Shown here in pieces: positions 11,001 to 22,149 of a stretch of 64,000 bases of DNA. A model generated the notes under the pieces. That model did not search any database. It saw only the letters and a program-made list of their open reading frames with translations, and was not told the origin of the DNA. The translations under genes were made by a program, and so were the position numbers. Location: the NCBI GenBank assembly GCA_000729835.1, contig JFHB01000061.1, forward strand, positions 89,322 to 153,321, read 5' to 3'. This DNA comes from Atkinsonella hypoxylon (Eukaryota > Ascomycota > Sordariomycetes > Hypocreales > Clavicipitaceae). Position 1 is the first letter of the stretch, and the number at the start of each line of letters is the position of its first letter.

Positions 11001-12901
11001 CTGCTGACTTCATCGACGCAGCATACAGCACTTCCGCCCGTTAACATCATGCCCAACTGCAGCTTCCTCTTCTGCCCTCCTGAGAGTGTCTTTGACAAAG
11101 CTCTGCGTTTCGGGGTTAAATCTATGGCCTCTATGAGTTCGGAAATCTCCTGTTTGGTGGTTCGCGCTTCTGGGGCTTTCAGTCGGTTGAAAATTGTCAA
11201 ATGCTCCTCAACAGTCATATCGTCCCACAGAACGTTCTTCTGTGGCGTAATTCCTAGTCCACCACTACCATCAATAATAATAGATCCGCTTGTCAAGCGG
11301 TGCAAACCAGCAATTGCATCCAGTGTGGTACTCTTGCCGCTGCCGTTTGCGCCTAGTAAAGCAACAATCTGACCCCTTCCAACCTGAAGGCTTAGTTCGT
11401 TCACAGCCACGACAGGCTTGCAGAGATGTTTCCTTGTCGAAAACAACCAGGCGAAGAAGCCTGGACTATACACCTTGGTAAGTTTGTCTAGTTGCACGGC
11501 ATTCCCGATATTGACATTGTCTCCGTCATGTTTACCCTGCGCCTGCATCCTGCGCCCTTTGACGGAGACACCGTAGAGCTTCTGTTCTACAAATAATGCG
11601 ATCAATGGATACACAAAGACATGAATAACGAGAATGACAAAAAACATAATGCCGGAAATCTCCCACGAGCTGTTTGGTGGGTTCTGAAACAAGTTTGTGG
11701 CTCTGTCTTTCCTCTCAAACTTTGCCATTAGAGTGATAAAATAGACATACGTGCAGGGTGTGAAAAGAGAAGAAAGAATGACGACAAGACCGGTCTTGGG
11801 CTGTGCCAGTGCTTGCGCCAGGATTCCGAGCAGCAAAATGGCCAGCATGGCAGTAATTCCACTAAGTTGTGCTTTTCTGAAGAATGAAGCGAACAAGATC
11901 GACATGGAGGCGAGCGCAAGTCCAGCAAGCAGGTGGAATATAAGCACAATGGAAATATTTGTATTCACAAAGACACCATACCGAATGATTATGGATCCAA
12001 TAATCCACGCGGGAGCATAAACGATGGAGAACGACAAATGGTGTGCGATGATGCGAGCAGCGTGTGCCATCCACGGCCGGCGAACAGGCATCATGGCGTC
12101 AATGAGCTGTGACATGCCAGTTTCACGTTCAGTAGCCATGAACCCAGTGAGATGGTAAGTAATCCAAATAATATTGGCAATAAAAGCAACCGCCATGAAT
12201 CTTATGATAGCTTTGTGATAAATTTCCCGGACCTTTTTATCGCGCCGTTTCTGGGTCATGCTGGTGAAGGCCAGTTCGTCCGTCTTGGCCAAAGGAGCCG
12301 GATTGAAGTCATTGAGGCTGGCAATGGCCGAGTCAACAAGGTGCTGGACGGGAAGAAGGTAGACCTGCTGAGCGTTATTGGACTTTTCGAAATCAAATTT
12401 GATTGGCTCATGCCAAAGAGCGGCATCGGTACGAATCGTGTAGTTCCAGAGACCACCGGGGCCCTCGTTTGGCGATGATCGCATGACGATAGCGGCGAAA
12501 CAAGTTGTCACTCCTCGTAGACTGCTGCGGCATTCACTGGTGAGAGTGTCTTCGGTTTCCAGTCTGACAATTCTCATGAATCCATATGGAATGACAGAGT
12601 TTGCAACCTTGCCGAGAACACGGTCAATGTCGCCCCCTGCATAACCGTTGTTGATCAGAACCACCTTATCACGCCGGCTGCCTCGAGCTTCGTTGAAGGC
12701 GTTTTGAAGGCTCATCACAGGCCGCACAGGGCTGAATCCAAATTTGGCGGGTGGAATGAAAAGATTCTTCGCAAAACTGAAGAACGTGGAAAGAATGATT
12801 GGCAGTAAGAAGGCCATTGTAAGACATGTAGTGAAGCGTCGAAAGAGGAGCCAATGAAAATTCTTGGACATCAATGTCCAAATCTGTTTTCGAAGCGCCA
12901 T
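8009..12901 (-). CDS. ABC-A subfamily full-size ABC transporter
   Basis: A single uninterrupted frame of 1630 aa with the layout TMD1-NBD1-TMD2-NBD2. The first membrane helix lies near residues 20-45 and is followed by an extracellular loop typical of ABCA proteins. NBD1 has Walker A GANGSGKST near residue 517, signature LSGGQ near 604, a Walker B ending in VDE and an H-loop (TTHFLDEAD). NBD2 has Walker A GPNGAGKST near 1302, signature LSGGN near 1400, LLDEPSSGLD and TTHSMEEAD. Both sites keep the residues needed for ATP hydrolysis. The NBD1 Walker B region reads DEVSSGLD rather than the usual DEP-type. ABCA proteins in other eukaryotes move lipids; the substrate of fungal members is mostly unknown, so none is assigned here. 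The ATG at 12901 has a good context (ACCATGG). It is convergent with the phytochrome. A gene this long with no intron is unusual in this window. Confidence 0.93.
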   Translation of the reverse strand: MALRKQIWTLMSKNFHWLLFRRFTTCLTMAFLLPIILSTFFSFAKNLFIPPAKFGFSPVRPVMSLQNAFNEARGSRRDKVVLINNGYAGGDIDRVLGKVANSVIPYGFMRIVRLETEDTLTSECRSSLRGVTTCFAAIVMRSSPNEGPGGLWNYTIRTDAALWHEPIKFDFEKSNNAQQVYLLPVQHLVDSAIASLNDFNPAPLAKTDELAFTSMTQKRRDKKVREIYHKAIIRFMAVAFIANIIWITYHLTGFMATERETGMSQLIDAMMPVRRPWMAHAARIIAHHLSFSIVYAPAWIIGSIIIRYGVFVNTNISIVLIFHLLAGLALASMSILFASFFRKAQLSGITAMLAILLLGILAQALAQPKTGLVVILSSLFTPCTYVYFITLMAKFERKDRATNLFQNPPNSSWEISGIMFFVILVIHVFVYPLIALFVEQKLYGVSVKGRRMQAQGKHDGDNVNIGNAVQLDKLTKVYSPGFFAWLFSTRKHLCKPVVAVNELSLQVGRGQIVALLGANGSGKSTTLDAIAGLHRLTSGSIIIDGSGGLGITPQKNVLWDDMTVEEHLTIFNRLKAPEARTTKQEISELIEAIDLTPKRRALSKTLSGGQKRKLQLGMMLTGGSAVCCVDEVSSGLDPLSRRKIWDILLAERGKRTIILTTHFLDEADLLADHIAILSKGTLRAEGSSVQLKDRFGGGYRVQVCGHHDDIPYMPSVQGVRRQDAFDLVTYAAPTSNLAAQVIKSLEENNINDYRFFGPTIEDVFLQLAEENRDEEAFSGTSAGLSKDTESSTGSSTEKDTSSDNGSTHQQVQGLKLLDGKRVGYRRQARILFRKRVVVLKRNWILYLVAFMLPVFAAALTSLYIRGKPQTGCTAADQASSSATEDAFTQVKNEIKIIFLAGPTSKISTSLVSRLLQPVFQGSWSGSRMGSAALENLHLVDSFDAWQQYIKDHYGLVTTAIWLGDEDSNPTFGWAANLFVTSSITAQQFLDVIATNTSIATTWSPFDVPFNPGIGDALNLVIYMSLALACYPAFFSLYPSNERRRFVRDLQYSNGVRPISLWVAYIWFDFCFALAASAIVTSLWAALSNVWFHLEYVFVVFFLYGLASILFAYVISLFTKTQLGTFACAAAYQAAIFLGYLTAYICIVTYVQVRKIDSTLLMSHFVISVFAPICSATRALFLATNLFSTACDGNKLSTNPGAMTAYGGPIFYLVIQCVILLGMLLWFDSGLSGSSLRRLLERNKPIESDQKPDEEAASEWTPVSDIGHMKDGLRVMHLTKTFGKYTAVDNLTFEIRRDEVFALLGPNGAGKSTTISLIRGEIKPSWNGGDVFVEDKSIGNNLAAARTHLGVCPQVDALDQMTVREHLEFYAQIHGISDVEHNVSAVLQAVGLEAFASRMGYDLSGGNKRKLSLGIALMGNPTVVLLDEPSSGLDAASKRIMWKTLAATVPGRSILLTTHSMEEADALAGRVGIMARRMLALGTPDDLRRRFGDMLHVHLASSTAPRTTDEEMQRTISWIHHRLPSAQVESKTYHGQLRFSVSASDVIALHQQNGRPRGKANIVPHDQDLTRAAQGSAIGQLAVLLEENKQTLGIDHYSVSPTTLDQVFLSIVGQHNVKEENYDEKKKSRWV

Positions 12902-15170
12902 GGTGGGTTAGAAAACAGCCCCAGAGAGCCCAGCACACCTGTGAAGTCAGGGTGGTGCAGGTCGTTAGGATGGTTTTCTTTGAAGGAGGCATGAATCGAA
13001 GGTTCTATGCCATGGCCGCGGGCCGGGTGAGATCTCTCACATAGCTAACGGGCGGAACTTGTACCTGGTCACTCTCACATATTCGTGAGGGCGGCTCTCT
13101 GTCCAAAGGACCGGAATCTCGATAGGTTGAATGTACGTCGATGAAGCAGATGCTGGGACCACAGTCATTAATTTTGAGGCCGAAGCTTAGATAAGAGGTG
13201 TCGGGTTTGACTTTCACGGGACGAAAGAGCGACGTCGGAGTAAGCGCTAAGGCAACATTATGTGGAGGAATTGGCGCAGCGGCATGTGTGAGAGCTGTGT
13301 GTATGACAATGAATTGGGCAAAGAAGGCGGATAAGTTTGTCTATTTTCGGGAACGTCAATGAGAGGGCAAAAAGAAGGTTCATGCATGATTGACAACGGA
13401 GTGAGGCTGGAGTGCGACCAGCGAAGAGAAGTGGGTAAATGGCTTCGTAACAGACTCGATATGCTGAAAGTGGCCCAGCCCAACTGTGCATGTACGATGC
13501 ACAACGCATTTATGGCCCAACCGTTCAGAACAGGAACAAGCATGTGTGCATCACGATGTGCCCAGCACAGCAAGTGGGCGTGAGTAAGTAAGGAGAGTCT
13601 TTGCATCAAATCGCTTGGCACGTCACCTCGATCGGCAGGTAAGGCTTGCTTGCACCTGCCTGCTGTTGCGCGGAGTGCTGTTTTTGGCAAAGCGGCAACA
13701 CGTCCAGCGCTAGTCCATTAAGCCCTTGACACCTGGACCTCGGCCGGAGCCTTTGAAATTGCCCGAGTGGCTCCATTCAAAAAAAAAATTTGATCTCGTA
13801 CGTCACAAGCCAGGGTTGATGCGTCGTGACATTTTCTCCGGCAAACAATCTGCTATGCTAAGACGGACAACATTAAGCTTGAAATGGATTCTTCGGCACC
13901 ACGGCGCCGCCTTCCCTTCTAGATCGTGCGTGGCGGTCCCGCGCCCACCCGCCTCGCTCCACCACGACAACACGAATTAATCATCATGAACAAATCAAGC
14001 ACATCGCGCCAGCCGGGCGCACATCCAGTCCACGGGGAGCCCCTTGTTATCCCCCTCATCTACGGAGTAAGGGCTCTGGCATGTGAGACAGCTCAGTGAT
14101 TGACTTCTACGTGCAAGTCTGTACATACACGAGCTCTCCATGTTCCCTTGCGAACATGGAGGCAGAATTATTCCGGTACGCCACGGGGCTTTCAATTTGC
14201 CATTTGAAACTTTAATTGACATCATCTCCCCCCCCTCCCCCTCCCCGGCGGTGACCCCCAGCCTCTTCTCTTCTCTTGCTTCTTGCCCCACCGGTTTGTT
14301 ACCAGCCCCTCCAGTGCGCTATGGCAACAAGCAGGTTCATCTCCTTGTTGCCGAGACAAGGATTATAGTTCAAGTAACACAAATTGTCGCAGAGCCCTCC
14401 TTGTATAGTATGCTCTATACCATGATGGAGGTACTAGAAATCATGTTAGTCACCAAGAAAAACTCGGCATATCCTCAATTCCTCGGGCAAGCAAAGGTCG
14501 CTCGAGGTCGCGTGCCCGAGCCAGGGGATGTGGGGCCTACATACCGGGTTCGAGCCAGCTTGCCAGTTGGGCCAATCGGGACTAGCCGGTATGGAAATTC
14601 ACGAGAATTTCACAGTGCAGAACGCACTTTCGTCGCAGCGACCTCAACCTGTGCACTCCCCTGTGCTTTTTCTGACCCATTGTGATGTGTTTTATATCGC
14701 TGTCCTTGAAAAGTGCGAGCTTCTTCAGATTAGTTGGCAGATAACGTTAAAGACACCAGTAAGTAGTCTGGAACCAGAGATAGAGTCGTCTTTCGTACTG
14801 GGATGGACAATAACCAAAACCTTAACATTTAAGAAAGGACAAACACAAAATCTACCTCCATACAACTCCTGGCATTCAGAATTCCACATCCTTACAACTC
14901 ATTCCAAATCTGTTCTAGGCATGACAGCTTCCATAGTAGCTGAGGGAGGCATTGTGCCCAAGCCGCGTCCGCACCTACCTCATGACAACTTCGCCACGGC
15001 ACGCACTATGACTTTCTCCATACAGCCGGGTAAGATAGTCAGACACAAATGCACTTATAAGTTAGAGCTTAGACAACACTGTAGCAGTGTAATTCACATT
15101 TCAAGTCATCGCTTCGCATAGACCGCCTAAGTCTATGCAAAGACGCCCAAGTTCAAATAATCCCCCTTCA
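12902..15170. other. intergenic region upstream of the ABC transporter and downstream of rad4
   Basis: Contains the ABC transporter promoter at its left side and the Rad4 3' end at its right. A C-rich tract (14226-14250) is present. An ATG-initiated frame of 197 codons at 14528-15121 on + lies here, but it shows no recognisable domain and is not called as a gene. A TTCGA-containing stretch near 14545 does not fold as a tRNA. Confidence 0.6.
14528..15121 (+). other. orphan 197-codon open frame, doubtful
   Basis: Begins with ATG and stays open for 197 codons in otherwise non-coding DNA. The translation has no recognisable motif, no strong composition bias and no clear signal peptide. It may be a chance frame. 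It is listed only because it is the longest frame in this gap. Confidence 0.12.
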
Positions 15171-17680
15171 TCAATCGTCAATCAAGAAACCCCCTCCCTC
15201 TTCATCATCGAAAGCCACGTCCATCTCTTCCGTCACATCGCTTCCTGCATTAGCCAGCTCGGCCTCCAAGTCCGCTTCTCTCCGCTCCTCTTCGCCAACA
15301 CCGCTCCATATCCGTTCCCGAATCCGCAGACCCAAAAGGAGCTTCCTCCACATTTTCAGGGAAGCCAGACTCTTACGCTCGTTTTCCATCTCTTGCTCTA
15401 CATCTGCCATGCCTTCTATGACAGCCCAGATGGCCTCTTGGAATTCCTCGGCCACAATTATTCCATTGAGTACGGCCGTGCCATGGCGACCTTTGAAAGA
15501 GAATCCCGTGAGGGCAGGTGCGTAGTCGACGCCGACGATGAAGGCTGCTCGCGCCGCGTGCTCGTGAGTGATGTGAACACCCCCTTTTGGGATCATGCTC
15601 GACACGTATGCGTCGACATTGCCGAATTTATTTTTGGGAACTTGTCCGTTACGCACCGGTGGTGGTTCGTATAGTTCTGTTTGCTCCATGGTATATATTG
15701 GGACGCCTGCGTCATCTTCTGGGGGTGCCTCTCCGTCATCGTATCTCATATCTTTGGGACGGGTCCTCTTGGGTAGCCATTTGGCAGGAATCTCGTTGGG
15801 TTTTACATTTCGCCCCATGCGGTACCACTTATCTACGCTCCTCGCAACGCGAACATCTTTTCGCCTATATATCTTCTCCTGAGACCCTCGGTTACCGACG
15901 CTGATTGTCCCTGAGGGTCGGGCGTCTGGCACGAGAACCTCATGACGACGCAAATGTCGCTCCAACGCGTATACAGGGTGATCCTTGAAGTCCTGCACAT
16001 TCTTCGGCATAGGCTCTCGGGCCTCCACTCCTGCTAGTTCATTATCCTCAATCTGGTCCAAGTCAGTGGCTCTACGCCGCCGGAATGGCTTCATCGCCTT
16101 ACGCCACCATGCACCCTTGTCACCCAGTATTGTTTCAACTCGCAATCGACGTGTCTTTGCTGTATACGCTTTCGCGTACCGTCTTGTGACATCTTTGGCT
16201 GTGCCGTCTGCCTCAAATGCTACGACGTAGGAAAGACTGTTCTCCTTGTCCGTTATTGGCGGCTCAAAGACCTTTGGTTTGCAAAATGTATATGTAACCA
16301 CGGGATCAACGGGTTGCCACTTTTGATGTCCCACGTCCAAAATTTCGACCCAATAAATTGGGTGAGCAGACTCGCGGATGCGTGCAGGGCTGGAGTATGT
16401 TCTTTGCGATTTAGGGGCTGTTGGTTTGGGTTGAAAGTTGTAAGTTGTAGCATTCGGATGGCCCAGCCTTCGTCGCGCTGTCGAGGTACCCAGCGATCCA
16501 GCTGATGCACTCGTGCCGGCTGCCAGCGCTGCATACTTCGCCATTGCGTCTTGCGCACTTTGCTTATGTATGACCTTTGACCCTGATTTGTTCGATTTGG
16601 GCCGTGGAAGCATCGGTGCACCAGACACACACGCCAACGGCTGCAATGAGCATACTAGTCTAGCTCGAACCCCGATGCTACGCAGCATCGCGCAGTACAA
16701 TTGTGCGCCAACATCCCGAGACCCATGAAGCCGTTTCGACGCTTCGCGGAACTCGGCACAGTCCAAACACGAATCCATGTCGGCCGGTGGTTCATACTGA
16801 GTTCATACCATGTTAGAACAGCGCTCCTTTTCCCCGCTAATGCGACCATGTCCCAACTTACATCTTGCAGTTGATTCACGTCCTCCACCCACAATGCCCT
16901 GCGAATTCCCCGCTCAGTAATGACAAATTTCGTCTTCCACATTTCTATACTCTGCTTGAGGCCATTTTTCAAGCTCTCTGACTGCCCAAACTGTGGTAAG
17001 TGGGGACCAGGAGTGAGGAAGTTGACCGTTTTATCACTCAGATGTGGCCGCAATGCGTCCTGAACACGCGAATCATTGCACCAGTGATTTCTGCGCGAAA
17101 CATGAGATAGAAGACACACCAGGTGGGCTTTATGAATATCCGTACGTCGCACCCTCTCTTCTCTAGATATTGGTTTGCGCCGCTGGCGTTGTCGATTCAA
17201 GGGCGAGACTGCAGCTTTCTGCGCAGTCAAATTGAGTTCGAGGTTGCGATTCTGCTCAGAAGAGGTTACTACGTCTGCGAGGGGGGCGGTAAAATCCACA
17301 TCCTCAAAGACTAAGTCTTCATCATCTTTATCGCCGTCCGAGTCCGAGTCCGAGTCCGAGTCCGAGTCGAGTTCCATGGTCTGGACTGTTGGTGCAGGGA
17401 GAAGTACATCTTGGAACTCGATGTCTTCGTCGTCGTCATCACTGCCTGTTGGGCCTGGCGGAGAATGCTTCTCATCAGGGAAACTATTCTTGTTGGAATT
17501 GAGAGCTCGCCGAACGCTGTGTCGCCTTCGCTTTAATGGTCGTTCGGGCGAACCTTGAGCTGACGGTGACACTCCAGCCTCTGCCAGCATTTGTTGGTAG
17601 ATAGTCGGCTCGGCATTGCTTCCTTCAGCCGCTGAGCGCCTTGAACTTCTTGTGGAGGCATCGTGCTTGCTTCTAACCAT
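15171..17680 (-). CDS. rad4: Rad4/XPC-type nucleotide excision repair damage-recognition protein
   Basis: Predicted 814 aa from exons 17680-16862 and 16796-15171, with a 65-bp intron (GTAAGT, CTAAC, CAG) that joins on a codon boundary. The N-terminal 120 residues are acidic and disordered, with a short Asp-Ser repeat from a hexamer tract. Around residues 170-330 is the transglutaminase-like fold of Rad4, including the GSRDVGAQLYCAMLRSIG-type segment where peptide-N-glycanases have their catalytic Cys; as in other Rad4/XPC proteins this active site is not kept. The three beta-hairpin domains follow from about 535: BHD1 (PMPKNVQDFKDHPVYALER), BHD2 (VRVARSVDKWYRMGRNVK) and BHD3 (NKFGNVDAYVSSMIPKGGVH), which in the family flip damaged bases out of DNA. 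It acts in the nucleus with a Rad23 partner. It is slightly shorter than many fungal homologues but looks complete. Confidence 0.93.
17335..17370 (-). repeat. hexanucleotide repeat coding for Asp-Ser dipeptides in rad4
   Basis: About five to six units of TCCGAG on + (CTCGGA on -) lie within the disordered N-terminal part of the Rad4-like gene and encode a DSDSDS run. It is expected to vary in length between strains without breaking the frame. Confidence 0.85.
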
Positions 17681-18346
17681 AATTACATAGCGTGTGTTCG
17701 GTGGCTCAGACGGACGACGGCGCAGCGTGTTGAAAGAGGATGGCGTTACTTCATCGTCACGTTGGTGGATGTTGAAGTGTTAACAGTCCAGTTGCGTCAT
17801 AAGTGGCGCGACCTGGAGCACGAAATCACGTGCCCTGTTTCACCATGGCCACCTCATATTGCGTTCCCTTGATCAAAGTCTCAGCTATGTTTATTAAAAT
17901 CGAACGTGTCATTTTGTAATATTTCGATTTCGATACCTCAGAGCGAACCGTAGCTGCACAGGGGACAGCGTTTGAGCATCAATGTTGGCAAGGCTTTTTT
18001 TTTGTTCCGAGAACCGAAATGCTGAAGTGGGCCCGCCGCCTGGGTGCGGGCCGAAGTCGCACCAATTTAATAACTCCCGTGCTCAACCTCTTGTCCTCTA
18101 CTCAGATTTCCCTCACAATTGCCGACAGCTTCGCGTTCAGGCACTTCGACCCTGATGAGGCAGTTCTACAAATGTATTTGAAGCGCAGCGCATATCTTCA
18201 AGGTTTAGGGACCTACGTTTACGAACAACGAACGAAAGCATAAAACTCACATATTGGTATTCGACCAAGCCAAAACCCACAGCTAACCGATGCAATACGA
18301 CTCCTCCCAGAACTCCAAATAAAACAATCAGCGCCCTCCCCCCGTC
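17681..18346. other. intergenic region upstream of rad4 and downstream of the carrier gene
   Basis: Contains the Rad4 promoter on its left and the carrier 3' end on its right. A GATTTCGATTTC-like AT-rich stretch occurs near 17915-17935. No gene was recognised. Confidence 0.6.
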
Positions 18347-19402
18347 TCACTTGGTCAACCAGCCAAGATAATCGGCAACGATAAGCGTGACCATGCTGGC
18401 AAGTGTCAGTGTTTCTGACTCGCGTCTCCAGGCAATGGGACAAACTTACGCATGGGGGGCAATGCGGACATAATATGTACCAAATCCGCGATAGAACCTC
18501 AATAATCCCTCTTGCTTGGCTACCTTGGCGAAGCAATCTGCCATGCCCTTGTATGGAAGCTTACCGTCTGGGCCTTTGGATTGCTTTTGTAGTCTTGTCT
18601 TGACAAAATCGAAGGGCAAGCTGAAGAAGCTGGCAAAGAAACCGGCGATGGCACTGGCAGTGAGGGTCTGGGCCCTGGCTGACAAATCAGTGTTCTTGTT
18701 GAGCTGCACCTTGGCCTCGCTGAAGAAGGCGAGTTGTCCAAAATTGAGAGCCATGGCACGCACAACGGTTGGTGCTGCACCGGCCCACAGCGCACCGACA
18801 CCCTCGCTCTTGGCAATGGAAGACAAAGCATCAATAACTGATTTATAATTCTTTCGCTCTGCCAATGGCTTCAGACCATCACTCTGCATGCGGATCAGTG
18901 CCAAATCGGCAGGATTTCCAATCATTGCGGCCAAACCACCTGCGGCCAAACCTGCGGTGGCTCTGTCGGCGAATCCGATCTCTCGACCGTGGCTACTGGC
19001 ACGCGTCTTCAGTGAGCTCATGAAGGTATCGAAGAATCCCAGGCGGGCAGTGGTATATACTGCCTGGCGCAAAAGTCCAGCGGAAAGACCAGTGTATAAA
19101 TCGAGGACCTTTCCACTAGCGATGATATGCCTAGTGACGGAGAAGGGACTGGCTTTAGGTCCGCCGGAGCTGCCTTCACCAGCGAGCTGGATTCTGACCT
19201 TGACCATATCGACTGGTTGAATAACGGTAGTAGCGACCATGCCGCTGATGCCGCCATTGATGAAAGGCAAAGCAGCTCTCATGTATGGGGTGTGAAGGAG
19301 GTCATGAGCAACATTCATAACGTCAGCTCGCGCAGCACCAATTACTTCTGATGCCTTGTTGCGAGCTGATTCGGCCGCTTGTCTTACTGAGCCGCCTGCC
19401 AT
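18347..19402 (-). CDS. mitochondrial 2-oxoglutarate/malate-type carrier (SLC25 family)
   Basis: Predicted 333 aa from exons 19402-18450 and 18395-18347, with a 54-bp intron; the small last exon adds a short tail ending in WLTK. Three tandem repeats of about 100 residues each carry a form of the carrier signature: QPVDMVKVRIQ in repeat 1, NPADLALIRMQ in repeat 2 and LPFDFVKTRLQ in repeat 3. The order, the LAGEG segment after the first signature and the R-containing second motif resemble the oxoglutarate/malate carrier group, which exchanges 2-oxoglutarate for malate across the inner mitochondrial membrane. About 40 N-terminal residues before repeat 1 are basic or amphipathic. Membership of SLC25 is certain from the motifs; the exact substrate is inferred. 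Confidence 0.88.
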
Positions 19403-20780
19403 GGTGAAGAAGCCGAGCTATAGGGTTGAAGCGCGGGGGCTTTCGTGTCAACAAGGCTGGCACGGTGCTGTAATTCGAAGAAGAAACACCTGGATCTAAG
19501 ACCCGTCAGCTGTACAAGATGCAGAGGTACTTCAAGCATTCGATCACTGATTCGCAGTCTGCATCTCCAAAGCACGACTTCGCGCCCTTGTAGGCAAACG
19601 CCCACTGCAGCGAGAACAGACGGTCTCTCGGAATCAGCGGCAGCAAGAGCTCTTGGACGCTTCAACACTCTCGACATTCCGAGTACGCCCAATCAGAGCC
19701 AATTAAATCGGAAACGGGATCCCCAAGGACCTCGCAATCTCCAGGCAGGTTCTGGACGACTTAAAGCCAATGCCATGATGTCCGTCTTGCACAAGCCCCA
19801 GAAGCTGCCGTTGTGGATCCGGAGAGCGACTCCGCTCATTGTCAGACATTGGCCGCTGCAGGGGCCGGACGGTAGTTGACGAACATGGGGCACTTACAAG
19901 GGCCACGAGCAAAGAAAGTCAGGCCTATGCAACGAAGAAATGAACTGTGGCAGAAAAGCTTCGAACAAGAAGCAAATGCTAGAATGAGGACGAAGAGTTG
20001 AAACAGCAAAGTGTCGTCGCGATGATGATGGGGCCACGCGAGCAGCCACAATTGGGAAGGTTATGCGGGGTCGTCGCTTCTCAAGAAGCCTGGCAGCACT
20101 GAGTCGAGACGGGACAACAGGTTGAGCGAGAAGGTGCTTCGACTGCGACTGCGGGCGGGGTCGTACTGACTGCCGTCCGCGTATCAGTTACACGGGCTTG
20201 CAAGGGCGAAGCCCAGGCGACGCAACTGGCTAATCCTGAATAGTCGACGTTTGTGGTTTCCCTTGACTTTGACGAACGAAGGACCTATATGTTATGGCTG
20301 AGTCGACACGTGCTGCAGCGGAATTCCATACAGCGGCCAGAGTGCAAGGGCGTGGAAATATATGGGATTTGGTGGTGCTGTGAGCTGGTTTGGTGAGTTA
20401 CGACAAGCGCACAGATGACCGAGAGACGGTTGATGGGGCGAACAACGACGACCCGTTGAATGTCGACCAGTTGACGCTCTTTGCAGAGGCCGATTTTGAT
20501 GTGCCGGCAAGCAGGAAAGAAGATGGCGATACACCGACGTAAAACCGAACTAGCCGAGAAAGCACACGCTGGGAGAATGAACGTTGGGGATGCCCAGGCA
20601 CACTGTGTGGGCGAATTTGGAGGGAGAGATGCTTGAACGCGACACCAACTCATTTCGTCCGGCTCCCACTGTGTGCAAGAGCTTCCTATCAACCCAAGGC
20701 CCCAAGGATGTGTACTGTAGCAAAGAAAAGGCTTGGACGGCCAAAGTGGCATCATTGATTGACCTTCTAGGCAAGCCAGT

Positions 20781-20880
20781 GCGTGGTGTGCGTGGTGTGC
20801 GTGGTGTGCGTGGTGTGCGTGGTGTGCGTGGTGAGGTGTGGTGAGGTGTGGTGTGTGTGGTGTGGTGTGATGTGTGTGGT
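20781..20880 (+). repeat. 9-bp tandem repeat (GCGTGGTGT)n followed by GT-rich DNA
   Basis: About five units of GCGTGGTGT from 20781 to about 20830, then diverged GAGGTGTGGT and TGTGGTGTG copies to about 20880. It is non-coding and strongly strand-asymmetric (G/T on +). Confidence 0.85.
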
Positions 20881-21230
20881 ATTGCAGTTCGAAGAGGCGG
20901 CCCAGTCACACGCAAATCAAGTACTAGTGCTAGGCCAAGAATCCTCTTAATGCTGTTACAGCCTGTTCCCGTTTAATATCACCTGTACCTTCACGGCTGC
21001 GGGGTTTGATTCAACATGCGCAATGCAACATGCGCAATGCAACAGATCTGAACCAGGCGGCATGCTGCTGCAGCCGCACGACCACTGACGTTGGATGTTG
21101 ACTCCGATGCGGGGTCAAACTTCCCTGCGACTTCCCTGCGTGCGGGCGGCTCAGCGCCTGTACAAAGGCCGCAGGTGCTGCTGGAAGGAGGCGTTAGTAT
21201 TCCGTACATACATCCCTTTGGCAGTAGGTG

Positions 21231-21250
21231 GCTACCTTAGGTAGGTAGTT
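21231..21250. repeat. AGGTA-type palindromic cluster
   Basis: A short run of overlapping CCTTAGGTAGGTAG words, one member of the dispersed intergenic family described in the findings. Confidence 0.6.
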
Positions 21251-22149
21251 ATCAGGGAAAATCAATCGTGTAGACTGAAGTGCCCTCTACCCCACTATGT
21301 TCTGACTGGGCCTACCTCCTACATGCGACTAGCTTGCTCTCTTAAGACCAAAATAGCCACATCAGTTACGTCCAGCAGGGCAAAGAGCAGCCTTGGCCGA
21401 AACCCATGCAACGATAAATACCTAACTTACAAATGGGAGCTGTTCTCATAAGTTCATAACCATTACCCCCCTCACACGCCGCCCTGGCACGCAACCCAGT
21501 CAAGCCAATCGAGCAAGCCGTAATTACAATGCTTGTAATCATACAGTTTGTGCTAGATCTCAAGGCGCCGACTACGAGTCGCCTCGTTTCAGAATTGCAA
21601 TGACAATTTGTATTGCTAGAGCACGTTCTTCTTGCTTCCCTCATTCAGTAACTTCAAAAATGCCATGGCTGTAACCAAGGGACTGCCGTGCTCACAGCAA
21701 ACGTTTCTCACGCATGTTGTCATGTCTAGCGCAAAGTTTCTGTCTGCGAACCATGGGCTCTAAACGAAAGGGCCTCCATTACAAGCTGTTATTCAACAGT
21801 CGTAAGGGCGTGAGCAAAATTGGGATTCCAGCTAATAATCTCAGGTTCAGCGTATTTCATTTATAAAGCTCAGCATATGCGAGGTACAGGTTTGGTTCTT
21901 ACTTTATCGCCTACCTAATTAAGCGATCATACTGCCCCACTAGGAGCTGAGTTAACTGTCAACGACTGTGGCCAGCAAGCTAGCACTGTGCATCTTGCCA
22001 CGATAGCCGCGATAAGCAGCAATTCTGCCACAGTGTATCGATTGTATTCACACTCGGACATTTTTATGGTCCAACTTCTTGAACTTTTGTTCGACGAGCC
22101 AACCGTTGGGTCAGGCGCAAGCCCCATACCGACTCGATCGCAAGTGAAA

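Larger units (their letters stand above)
19403..22149. other. 2.7-kb non-coding region between the carrier and Bud22-like genes
   Basis: Divergent promoter space. It holds a 9-bp tandem repeat (20781-20832), a small AGGTA-type cluster (21231-21250) and many short frames with no recognisable product. The longest of these, 156 codons on - at 20285-20755, is Cys/Ser/Pro-rich and low in coding character. No RNA gene was recognised. Confidence 0.6.

Noticed and set aside
14500..14575. Possible tRNA because of a GGGTTCGAGCC string
   Set aside because: The bases flanking the TTCGA loop do not pair as a T arm, and no acceptor or anticodon arm could be drawn.
20285..20755. 156-codon frame on - in the carrier/Bud22 gap
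   Set aside because: Cys- and Pro-scattered composition with no conserved block, next to a tandem repeat; looks like chance.
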